Of a stretch of 64,000 nucleotides of DNA, positions 55,700 through 64,000 are shown in pieces. The DNA comes from Globodera rostochiensis (taxonomy: Eukaryota; Nematoda; Chromadorea; Rhabditida; Heteroderidae). The stretch's first letter is position 1; each line of letters opens with the position of its first letter. Made by a program: the position numbers and the translations under genes. The stretch lies in assembly GCA_018350325.1 (NCBI GenBank), contig JAEVLN010000003.1, forward strand, positions 5,039,758 through 5,103,757, in the 5' to 3' direction. Below the pieces are notes generated by a model. That model made no database searches, was not told the DNA's origin, and saw only the letters and a list, made by a program, of their open reading frames with translations.

Positions 55700-56175
55700 T
55701 TCAGCATAATGAACCAGACGGGGGAGAAGCCATTCGATGAGTGCAACAGAAGGGATTAGATAGAATGCCATTTTGCAGTTAACTGAATAATTATATTTTA
55801 GTGCGAAGATTGTGGCAAGCGATTTGGACAGATCAACCAGCTCTCCGCTCATCCGTGTCCACACGGGGGAGATGCCATTCGAAGTGAGTCAGAAGAAATT
55901 ATAAATAGCTCTAAATGGAACTTTTTAGTGCAATCACTGCGAAAGTACATTAAGAAGAAACATTGGCATTTTTTCAAGGAGGTGCTTTGTTTGATTCGAA
56001 ATTCACCCTGCGCCATAATCTGAATCGCGGGTAAGGGCGAAATGGGGGATTTGGCGCATTTTCCTCCCCATAACACTCCAGGCTCCCCAGATTTAAGCCG
56101 CGCCCATTTTCTTCTATTTTCAGACTCCTTGGCGCAAACGAAGCCGAATGGGCCCCGAAAATGAATGAACAAAGG
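55700..56175 (+). pseudogene. C2H2 zinc-finger gene remnant
   Basis: Pieces of three fingers lie in order: the linker TGEKPFDEC at about 55712; CEDCGKRFGQINQLSAH at about 55803-55850, where a two-base loss breaks the following HIRVHTGE linker; and after an intron CNHCE with DSKFTLRHNLNRG. A last piece after TATTTTCAG at about 56125 reads LLGANEAEWAPK. C2H2 fingers bind DNA; the broken linkers and stops show decay. Confidence 0.65.
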
Positions 56176-56179
56176 ACTA

Positions 56180-57115
56180 ATGGAGTTGGTTGGAAATCAA
56201 AAAGAATATGGACATTGAAATTAATGCATTGAATTTTTTTTGAGACTCAAAAATGCTTTGATTTTGTTGGTGTATTTATTTAAAAAGAGGTCGATTTTAC
56301 GGGATTTTTTGGCAAGAAAGAAAATAAATAAAAAAGGACAGGGGGCAACTGAAGCCATTTTTACTAAAAAATCCGTATTTTTAAGTACCTAATTTGAGCC
56401 TAGGACCTATGATACATATTTACCAAATATTGAGAAATACAAATGGGCATCAGAAATTCAATGAGCTAATCAGAGACATAGAAGCAGTATAGATCATACA
56501 ACCAATATTGGTATTACATTTATATTGATAAAGCTATCTTTATAATACTATAAAACTTTTTTTGAAAATTTCGATTAACTTTAAGTCTTTATATTTTTGT
56601 AGTGTCGAAAAGTACACTGTCGATATGAATGATTCACCCGCATTTTTTGCCCAACATTTTATTTTGGTTGAAAGCAAAAAATGTTGTGTCATATTGATGA
56701 TTTTTGGTTGGTTATTGCGATTGAAATTCTCTCAACTTTTTAAATGTTAGCTAATTGTAAAAGCAGGTTTTAAATCCGACTAGAATTTCGCAGTATTTTA
56801 AAATAGAGCAAAAAATCAATTCATTATTTTAAGATTTCCATTATTCTTCGTTTAATTTTCTAAGAATTCGAGGCTTTTTGCAGGTTTTGACATAATTTCG
56901 GATGTTCTAAGTAAAAAAACAATTCTGAGGGCATTTTAACACGAAAATAATGTACGAAAGAAAATTGAAATTTTATCAAATCGAAAAATAAGGACAAAAA
57001 ACCCTGATTTGAACTAAGCTTTTTATCAAAATTTCTGACAAAAAAAGCTTTAAAATGTTTGGGAAAGCACACTTTCAATATTTAGCACATTTCTAAGTTT
57101 GAATTTTCCGCTCAG
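56180..57115. other. no gene seen
   Basis: AT-rich DNA without recognised exons, inverted repeats or word clusters; the emptiest kilobase in the window. Confidence 0.45.
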
Positions 57116-57124
57116 CTAATTCAC

Positions 57125-57998
57125 TTTTTGCTCACGCGAAGGCCTTCGTTTGCGTCGTCTGAAAATTATAAAAAAAATATTTTTTATTTAAAACGATAAT
57201 AATTTCATTTTGTCTTACCCGCGATCGCCGATGCCCTCGTCTCTGAAGTCAATGTCGATGCGATTCCATTGCCAAAAGCAACCCAACTCAACCGCCTCCT
57301 TCTCCCATTCGGCCCATTTGCCTTCGTCGCGCTCAATCGGACAACGAATCAAAAGCCATTTGAATTCGTCAATGCGACGCAACTCCAAACGCTCACCCGT
57401 CAAATTGTTCTTCAATTCGAATGGCACAATGCCCTTATCCATGGAAAGGAGAACGATGATGAAATTGACTGAATCGGTCGAATTGACAAATGGCTAAATA
57501 CAAAATGGATTTAAAGCAAAAAATTCGCAATGAAAGATTACATTTTTGAGTTCTTCCATTTCTCCCATACAACAAACGCATTGCAACATTTTCGGAAGTC
57601 CATCCCCGCGGGGCGTGTGCAACCATTTGGCCAACAACTCGGCCAGAAGAAGCGCCGGCACTGTCATCGGCCGGGAACTTGGGAAAGCCAAACCGATCAA
57701 CCACGCGGAGTTTTGGGCAATCGCCGAAAAAGGTCGGAGAGAATCGGCGCAAAGTCGAGTTCGTAGGAAAACACAGAAATGCCGCAAATGTTGTCTTTGA
57801 TTCCATTGCCAGATTTGACAATTTGAGCACCTTTTCCTTTCTTTGCGCGACGAATTTCCAAATTGCCCAGCCCATTCCTTCGATTAATGCGCGTCCATCA
57901 AAAAGTCAAATCGATCACTGATCAACGCCACTTTCAGTTCGAGAACAAAAGGGCCACAGAATTCGAAGACTTCAAAGAAAAGGTCAGCACAAATGGAA
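57125..57998 (-). pseudogene. F-box-like gene, copy 10, exons 2 and 3 fused
   Basis: Exon 4 (57493-57219) is intact: [61 protein letters not shown] terminal exon follows at 57158 (ANEGLRVSKK in one frame). Upstream, 57998-57537 begins [20 protein letters not shown] and [10 protein letters not shown] with an in-frame TAA, then jumps to exon 3 text ([50 protein letters not shown]) without intron 2. Several frame changes. Intron 1 is interrupted at 58097 by CAGGGTGGCCATAG and exon 1 was not found. Confidence 0.7.
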
Positions 57999-58096
57999 CT
58001 GAAAATTCGAGGTTTAAATGAGATGTATGGGTGCCGCCAATTCCCCGTTTTATTAAATTGATCAAAAAACTAAAATTTTCTCGTTATGGCGGGAAC

Positions 58097-58265
58097 AGGG
58101 TGGCCATAGTACCTGATTTGTCAGGTTTTTCCTGATTTTTGAGTGTTTTCCTGATTTTTTCCTGATTTCCCATTGTTGCATGATTTGCCTGATTTTCTCC
58201 TGATTTTTCAAAAACTTGGAAATTTTATGTGAAAATGGCCAATTTTCACCCCGGGGGGGGGGGGT
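58097..58265. mobile_element. left part of a hAT-like element with CCTGATTTTT words
   Basis: CAGGGTGGCCATAGTACC is followed by many TTTTCCTGATTTTT words and ends in a G-run. No right terminus identified. Confidence 0.45.
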
Positions 58266-58674
58266 AAATGATATATGCAAATCAAAAGCTTGAGTTTATT
58301 AAATTTTGGCATTTTGCCAAATCTTTCCGTTTTTTTACTGCTACTGAAAATTTCAATTTCAGCTTGCGTCGAGCATTGCGACGGCCGTTGTCAGTAAATT
58401 GGGAGGCGCTAAACACGACGGGCATGAAGCCGCCGCATTCCAATGTTTCGGGCGCTATTGATAAAGTGAACAATCTTTTTTAAAAAATGATTTGCTATTT
58501 CTTAAATCATTTAATTTATGCCATTTTTGATCATTAACAAATCAACAAATTTGTGTAATTTTTTCAGTTGTTTTTGATCTGTCCGCAAAATCGTTGGAAT
58601 TCGTCCGATTGTCACACGGACCTTTTTGTCATTCAGCCCGATTGTGTCTGACTGTTTTTCGCCATGGTAAGCAA

Positions 58675-58840
58675 TAGAGTTGGACAAACCCGGGTTATCC
58701 GGCCGGTATCCGGGTGTTTTTGGAAATTTTTGGGGGTAAAATTATCCGGGTCTTGGACCACCCAGCCAAATTATCCGGACGGATATCCGGGTGTTTTTGA
58801 GCTATCCGGTACCCGGATTATCCGGTTTTGGCTAACCCTA
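58675..58840. mobile_element. hAT-like MITE with TATCCGG words at a splice donor
   Basis: TAGAGTTGGACAAACCCGG and CCGGTTTTGGCTAACCCTA TIRs. The flanks GTAAGCAA and GTAAGCAG match at 7 of 8 positions. The interior is GGTTATCCGG/CCGGATATCCGG words. Confidence 0.8.
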
Positions 58841-59034
58841 GTAAGCAGAAAAGAATAAATCGATTTGTTGAAAAATCAATCAATAAATCACTTTCAGAGA
58901 TGAGTGCTGACGCATTTTGCGCCAATGTTCGTGCGGAAATGATTATTCCGCGACATCATTGAGGAATTTTTTATTACGAAGTGAAACTTGTGAATATGGT
59001 CGAGTAAGTTGAAAAGAAAACCATTTAATTGATC

Positions 59035-59205
59035 AGGGACGTAATCAGAAAATATTTTAGTAGGGGGGGGGGGGGGGGGGGGTAGGCACGTATTTAGGAG
59101 ATTATGCCTTGGGAGAGAGGGTCGCCGGGAAAATTTTTTGAAAATTTAATGTCTTGTTTGGGGGGGAGGCTTCCCCCCGCCCACGGGGCTATGTCCCTAC
59201 TGGAG
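59035..59205. mobile_element. CAGGGACGTA element fragment with G20 run
   Basis: CAGGGACGTAATC at 59036 and GGCTATGTCCCTA near 59200 resemble the ends of the element at 10144. A run of 20 G begins at 59063, and GGCACGTATTTAGG and GTCGCCGGGAAAATTTT follow. It sits in an intron-like gap of the SPRY remnant. No target duplication seen. Confidence 0.5.
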
Positions 59206-59724
59206 TTGTAATTCACTCGTCAACCCCACAACCCTCACTCTATGCCTATTTATGGTGGTGTCACTTTGGACTTGTGCCAATGTCAGTGCCATTGAACATC
59301 GCGCACACTTATTATTCGTACAAAAGTGATGGCACATTTTGTTGGGGTCACAAAGTATGGCTGTAAATTCTACAAAAATTGGCCTTACGGTCGTCGCAAA
59401 CAAGGACTACAAGTGGCGTTGGCGACTTCGTCGGATGCGGCCTCAATTTGGCAACCCGCCAAATTATTTACATTGAACGGACAACGTTTGGGTGAGTTGA
59501 AACAGTTAATTACCGCTTAGAGCTTTTAACTAGCTCCGGCGGAAATATTTGAGAAAATTTGAATTTATGTTTAGATACGACTAATTTGTGTCCACCACTC
59601 CGACTTGTACCCGTTTATCTCTCTGAAGGATGGCGCTGATCGGGTTGGCCAACTTTGGCTCACAGACATTCAAATACGATCTTGCGAAAGAATACTTGAT
59701 CACTAGATTGATCGCAATTTATTT

Positions 59725-60955
59725 ATTTATTTATTTCTATTTTCGTTTTTTGGTGAAAGATCTCACTTTGTGTCTGATTTTGACATAAAATTTGCTTCAT
59801 TACAGCCATATGCAAGCTTTCATCAAATTGGTCTTGAGTAGGGTAGCACGGGGCTTCATTGGTGGCACCGGTCATGGGAATGGAAAAAGAAAGAAAACTT
59901 TTTTTTGTATAAACCGGCAATAAATGTGAATGTGAAAAAGTCCAAAAAGATTTCTATTCTGTTTCATTTTCTTCAAGAGTAAGGCTGTCGGTTTAATAAT
60001 TTTCGTTAACCGAACCGAAAAAATGCCGGAACTCGGAGGTTTTAACAATTTATGTGTGAATCATTGATAAAACGATTCTAAAAGTACAAAAACCACATCC
60101 TAATTTCTTGTTTTATAGCAAAAAGTGTCCATTTATAAATTTTATAAAATGAATGGATAATTAATTAGAAAAAAGGACTAAAAAGAGAGCTTTCAAAATA
60201 AAAATTCCGGGATTTTCAAATTTAACAACGGGAATCCAGATGCCTTGGTGTTTGGAAACTTGAATATTCGAAAAAAAGTCTGAAGGTTAGGGTCTAGGGA
60301 GGGTTAGATATAGGCGGAATGAGGTCCAGTATTTAAATTCCTGAGATCGAGATGCACGAGCTTTCTGATTTGAATCGCAAGTCCAGAAACCGCCGAGCTT
60401 AACATTACGGACAAAAACTAAAAATTATTACCAAAAAGTTAAATATTCTTTTTAAATAATATGATTTAAAAATATATCCAAAACTAAGGGGCGCCATTGC
60501 AAATCCCAACAATACGACCACTATCAATGATCAGCGGTGCTGAATTATGCGATGAACGGCCGTTTTGTGGGCCGGATCAATTTTTTCCACATTCGCTAAT
60601 CGAAAAAAGAACATTTCATTAAAGTATTTATTTAAATTTATTCTAAATTTGGTCCTTATACGCCGCTGATCATGAATATTGCATTATATCTGTGTATCTA
60701 TTCTAATTCTATATGAGTTTTATAACTCAAAATTCGAACGAATGACGTTCGAACATCGTTTTAATGGTTATCCAACATTTGCGGCCCCGGACAGTTCCGC
60801 CTCGGGTTGCGGCCAAAAAATGTCCAAAAAGGGGGTAAAGAATGCTTCACATTTTGGGCGCAAATCCGATATTCGCTGAAGCCGCAAATGCCCGGGTCGG
60901 AAGTGTCCGGGCGGAAATGTCGCGAAGGTATTAATTTCGAAAAAAGTCGTGGCAT
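59725..60955. other. no gene seen; small GC-rich inverted repeat near 60785
   Basis: A GTTAACCGAACCGAAAAA piece at 60003 resembles the words of the element at 53352. 60783-60920 has CCGGACAGTTCCG with GGGTTGCGGCC on the left and GCCGCAAATGCCCGGG with CGGAAGTGTCCGG on the right, a probable small MITE. The rest is AT-rich. Confidence 0.35.
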
Positions 60956-60958
60956 TTT

Positions 60959-61171
60959 TTGAATTTGAAACAATTTAGAAGACTTGTTTTTTTATTTAAT
61001 CTGATTATTTTCTGCTGTTGCATATCTGTAGTAGTGGAATATTCTTGTCATGACACCCTTTCGTATTATGGAACGGATTTCGACCCACGCTGGACGTTTT
61101 TGTTGGATGAGCACTGGATGTGTCGAGTCCAACCTGCTCTTATCGTATATTTTCCTGTTTTATATAGATGA
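60959..61171 (+). other. possible signal-peptide exon for the gene at 61611
   Basis: The frame reads FRRLVFLFNLIIFCCCISVV then VEYSCHDTLSYYGTDFDPRW and DEHWMC. A basic residue pair, a hydrophobic run and a cysteine soon after are what a secreted cysteine-rich protein would start with. There is no ATG at the start of this frame, and the splice to 61611 is unproven. Confidence 0.3.
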
Positions 61172-61610
61172 GAAAATTTACAAACCCGTCTTTATATGTA
61201 ATTATTCAAATTAGAAAAATGAACAAAAACTTGGTCAAAAGTGTCCAAGGATGTACCCTTAACGTGAGCAGTCTGTCCTCGGCTAAAAGAACGCTGTTTG
61301 ACCGACGGCGGTAAACCAGCAGATTGTTGCTTGTACTGGTGTCGAATGCAACGCCAAAATTTCACCAGGTCCTTTTAATAGCCGCCGTTTCTTTCTGAAG
61401 CCTTTTTAATTCATTTTATAAATAATAATAATTCTTTTAAGAGGGTATGGTGCTGGAATGGGACAGTGGACGATGATAAACAAGCGTTTATTCAGCTTAA
61501 GTGACATTTTTTGATTGGAAATAAATATGGTCCTTTAAACATTCAACATTTTGATTTAGATGGCTTAAGGGGGACTTTTTGAGATTGTTTTGCTTAAAAG
61601 TTTTGTTTAG

Positions 61611-62187
61611 GTGCGAAGATGCAAGTTGCTATTCGTTGCGTTGCGTTGGGGCAGAAAATTCGCTGCTGTTCCAAAGCAAAGGCTGTCTACACTGTCAAAA
61701 CTTTGGGAGATGAAATTACCCTTCGACGAATTTGGGCAAACTGCTTGCAAAGCGTTGAATGGAACAATATCGCGTAAATTGTGCGACGGGAATTGGTGCA
61801 ACGCAGAGCAAGGCCAGACGGAGCCGGGCCACACGGAGCCGGGCCACACTGAACCCACGGAACCGGGCCACACGGAACCGGGCCACACGGAGCCGGGCCA
61901 CACTGAACCCACGGAACCGGGCCACACGGAATCGGGCCACACGGAGCCGGGCCACACTGAACCCACGGAACCGGGCCACACGGAATCGGGCCACACGGAA
62001 CCGGAATCGGGCCACACGGAGCCGGGCCAGCACAGAGTTCGTAATGGAGTCTTTGTTGCTGTCCCGTCGCCGACACTTTCCACCATTGGTATGACTTGCC
62101 TAAGGGTACTAATAATCTGATACTTACCTAACCTAATTGTCACCATTTCTTCTCATTAGTTGTGTTTCTTCTGCTGATGTTTGGTTG
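61611..62187 (+). CDS. candidate Ly6-like, GPI-anchored protein with GHTEP repeats
   Basis: After TTTTGTTTAG at 61610 the exon reads CEDASCYSLRC and SKGCLHCQNFG in one frame, and from about 61710 ACKALNGTISRKLCDGNWCN in the next. The spacing C-x4-C-x4-C ... KGC-x2-C ... C-x4-CN resembles nematode Ly6/three-finger domains. A 220-bp run of GHTEP-type pentapeptides follows, then NGVFVAVPSPTLSTI. A GTATGAC donor near 62090 can splice to 62159 after TCATTAG, adding VVFLLLMFG and TGA: a hydrophobic tail with small residues before it, typical of a GPI-anchor signal. The frame change near 61705 is either a small unrecognised intron or a disabling indel. If expressed, the product would sit on the outer cell surface. 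Family assignment is by motif spacing only. Confidence 0.45.
61808..62032 (+). repeat. 15-bp coding repeat (GHTEP)
   Basis: Unit CACACGGAGCCGGGC with variants (ACTGAACCCACGGAACC, GGAATCGGGC), about 14 copies, all multiples of three, so the frame stays open. Glycine-histidine-threonine-glutamate-proline units would be extended and hydrophilic. Confidence 0.85.
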
Positions 62188-62189
62188 AG

Positions 62190-62605
62190 AAAGAAGTGGT
62201 CGGGGGCGGGCTCACAAACGAACTATAATTTTTATTTATAAAATTCTTATAATAAAAAAACAGCTTTACAACGTATTTACTAGAGTCTGGACCAAAACCC
62301 AAAACCAAAACATTTTCAAGTACCTCAAACTTGGGTAATTAAACCGAAGAAAGAAGCGCTGTGGGGAGAATGTTTTGGTCAAAGCAAATGTTGGATGCTG
62401 TGCGTGCATTTTTGGGTCTGATTCCAGCACCTGCTATGCAATAGTTCTTCACTCAGCCCACTCTCTTTTCTTCCACTCGGCGACTGCTGCTCTCTTCACT
62501 GTCCGCGCATTCTTCTTCCGCATTGAGCATCAATTCTCTTCCAATTTTCACATTTTCGATGACGGAAAAATTTGATGGCTTTATTTTGGAATTTGATTCT
62601 TAAAA
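62190..62605. other. no gene seen
   Basis: Downstream of the Ly6-like gene, AATAAA-like TTATAATAAAAAA near 62250 may be its polyadenylation signal. A 66-codon frame at 62375 has no recognised features. Confidence 0.35.
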
Positions 62606-63652
62606 TCACGGGGGAGGCATTTCTAGCGAATTCGAGGGAAAAAAGAAAACAAAAACTTTATTAAAATAAATTAAAAATATCCGATATAAATTTAAAAAAT
62701 AAAATTTGTTTGACAGACGCAAATTGCCCTAAATTTTATAACAATCGGTTCCTCTCATCGAGCTGAGTACGATATGCAAAAATTGGGCGCCGCTCACCAA
62801 CTATTTCTTCAAAAAATAAAATTTTCAGAAATTAAACAAAACAATTTTTAGATGGGGTGCGTTGGTTCCAAATTACTCTCGCCGTCTGACTCTCTCTTTT
62901 TAGTACACTATTTCTCCAAAAAATAAAATTTTTAGAAATTAAACTAAAACAATCTTAGATGGGGTGCATTCTTGTCCAAATTACTCATTCTTGTCCAAAT
63001 TACTCTCGCCGTCTGACTCTCTTCTCTTTTAGTATACTATTTCTCCAAAAAATAATTTTCAGAAATTAAACTAAAACAATTTTAGATGGGGTGCATTCTT
63101 GTGCAAATTACTTTCTTGTCCAAATTACTCGCGCCGTCTGACTCTCTCTTTTAGTATACTATTTCTCCAAAATAAAATTTTCAGAAATTAAACTAAAACT
63201 TTTAGATGGGGTGCATTCTTGTCCAAATTACTCTCGCCATCTGACTCTTTCTTTTTAGTACACTATTTCTCCAAAAAATAAAATTTTCAGAAATTAAACT
63301 AAAACAATTTTTAGATGGAGTGCATTCTTATCCAAATTACTCTCGCCGTCTGACTCTCTTTATTACACTATTTCTCCAAAAAATAAAATTTCAGAAATTA
63401 AACTAAAACAATTTTTAGATGGGGTGCATTCTTGTCCAAATTACTCTCGCCATCTGACTCTTTCTTTTTAGTACACTATTTCTCCAAAAAATAAAATTTT
63501 TAGAAATTAAACTAAAACAGTTTTTTAGATGGGGTGCATTCTTGTCCAAATTACTCTTGCCGTCTGACTCTCTCTTTTTAGTACACTATTTCTCCAAAAA
63601 ATAAAATTTTCAGAAATTAAACTAAAACAATTTTTAGATGGGGTGCATTCTT
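62606..63652 (+). repeat. satellite spacer plus ~107-bp satellite, about 8 units
   Basis: 62606-62805 is the spacer of the 34-kb array in the opposite orientation (GGGGGAGGCATTTCTAGCG, CATCGAGCTGAGTACG, GGGCGCCGCTCACCAAC). Satellite units with TTCTTGTCCAAATTACTC and TTTTTAGTACACTATTTC follow to 63652, where the last unit breaks within GGGTGCATTCTTGTC. Confidence 0.93.
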
Positions 63653-63885
63653 GTCTTCATTTATGTGGACGATGTGAGCGGGCTGAACGGGGACAATGCA
63701 ATCTGTGCTTTAACGCGGGTCAGGAATTTTTATGGATTTATACATTTTTGGTTTAAATTTAATTTAAGCTAATAAATATGATCTTCCTGAACTTGTCGAT
63801 TGGGTGTTTGACCTTTCCTATCGAAGCTGAGCAATATTTTCTCGCGTTTGACCAGACTCGCTTTCTTGGAGAAGAGGGGGGTTAA
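63653..63885 (+). pseudogene. BTB/BACK gene fragment abutting satellite
   Basis: FIYVDDVSGLNGDNAI begins directly at the satellite border, then a one-base loss disrupts the following codons and the donor. After a short intron KYDLPELVDWVFDL is followed, one frame over, by PIEAEQYFLAFDQTRFLGEE. It is homologous to the copy at 24675-26083 (FIYVDDLSGLDGDNAI, KYDVAGLVKACVDF, FVAFDRARFLEE). Both frame changes mark it as dead. Confidence 0.65.
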
Positions 63886-64000
63886 TCCGAAATAAATTTT
63901 ATTGTCTTTTTTTAACAATCATGATTAGAGTTATTATTATAATCGGGAATTTGTAAATATAAAATAGTTTACTTTAGGCATTTGCTTGCTGTTGTTTGGA

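Larger units (their letters stand above)
58570..59720 (+). pseudogene. SPRY-family gene remnant
   Basis: Exon-like blocks keep the family order. 58570-58666 reads [20 protein letters not shown] before a TGA. 58898-59000 reads GIFYYEVKLVN after a stop. 59250-59491 reads [44 protein letters not shown] with frame changes. 59575 onward reads HSDLYPFISLKDGADRV, then ANFGSQTFKYDLAKE one frame over. The intron donor of the first block, GTAAGCA, is the target site of the MITE at 58675. The ending FGSQTFKYDL differs from the FGPxFEYKF type at 19933, so this is a separate subfamily. Confidence 0.7.

Noticed and set aside
58268..58483. Exon-like block after TTTCAG (LRRALRRPLSVNWEALNTTG)
   Set aside because: Has a good acceptor and position before the SPRY remnant, but the residues match no SPRY exon I recognise, so it is not annotated as part of that gene.
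61607..62146. Minus-strand frames rich in VWPGSVWP / ARFRVARL
   Set aside because: Shadows of the plus-strand GHTEP repeat, open only because the 15-bp unit lacks stops in all frames.

Overview
The window reads as nuclear DNA of a nematode, most likely a plant-parasitic cyst nematode of the Globodera/Heterodera type. That is an inference from three things. Genes are split by small introns with GT...TTTCAG borders. Three gene families that are greatly expanded in cyst nematodes recur: an F-box-like family with N-terminus MSDNPK, coiled-coil plus SPRY/B30.2 proteins with the [14 protein letters not shown] C-terminus, and BTB/BACK proteins. Head-to-head TTAGGC words, the nematode telomere motif, also occur. 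The DNA is AT-rich, repeat-rich and gene-poor. There is no bacterial operon, CRISPR array or rRNA.

Layout. 0-9.5 kb: three F-box-like loci, one of which (8551 to 6701, minus strand) has every exon phase intact and encodes about 337 aa. An orphan SPRY last exon and a piece of a 3-beta-HSD-like dehydrogenase are also here. 9.5-15.6 kb: a broken F-box-like gene whose exon 2 and most of exon 3 are replaced by a 2-kb array of a 19-bp unit, and whose last intron is packed with nested transposons. 15.6-19.6 kb: a decayed TA-flanked DNA transposon with a transposase-like remnant, interrupted by a second element. 19.9-29 kb: two SPRY genes (minus) around a broken F-box-like copy, a satellite block and a broken BTB/BACK gene. 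30-33.4 kb: another F-box-like copy and a fragment. 33.4-51.7 kb: mostly tandem DNA, namely a ~107-bp satellite with a ~200-bp alternating spacer (33.4-38.0), a 48-bp minisatellite (38.0-42.9), an F-box-like copy (43.5-44.6) and a 6.5-kb inverted block of the same ~107-bp satellite (45.2-51.7). 52-60 kb: nested elements, a broken C2H2 zinc-finger gene, a further F-box-like copy and a broken SPRY gene. 60.9-62.2 kb: a candidate secreted, GPI-anchored cysteine-rich (Ly6-like) gene with a coding GHTEP repeat. 62.6-63.9 kb: satellite again, joined to a second BTB fragment.

Two threads link the regions. First, at least ten F-box-like loci, four SPRY loci and two BTB loci lie in both orientations, nearly all broken by deletion, frameshift, transposon or satellite. 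This is the pattern of a birth-and-death gene cluster. Second, about fifteen short non-autonomous DNA transposons can be delimited, most by exact 8-bp target duplications (hAT-like). Many have interiors built from one short self-complementary word repeated many times, a different word in each element. All calls come from reading the sequence; no search was run.
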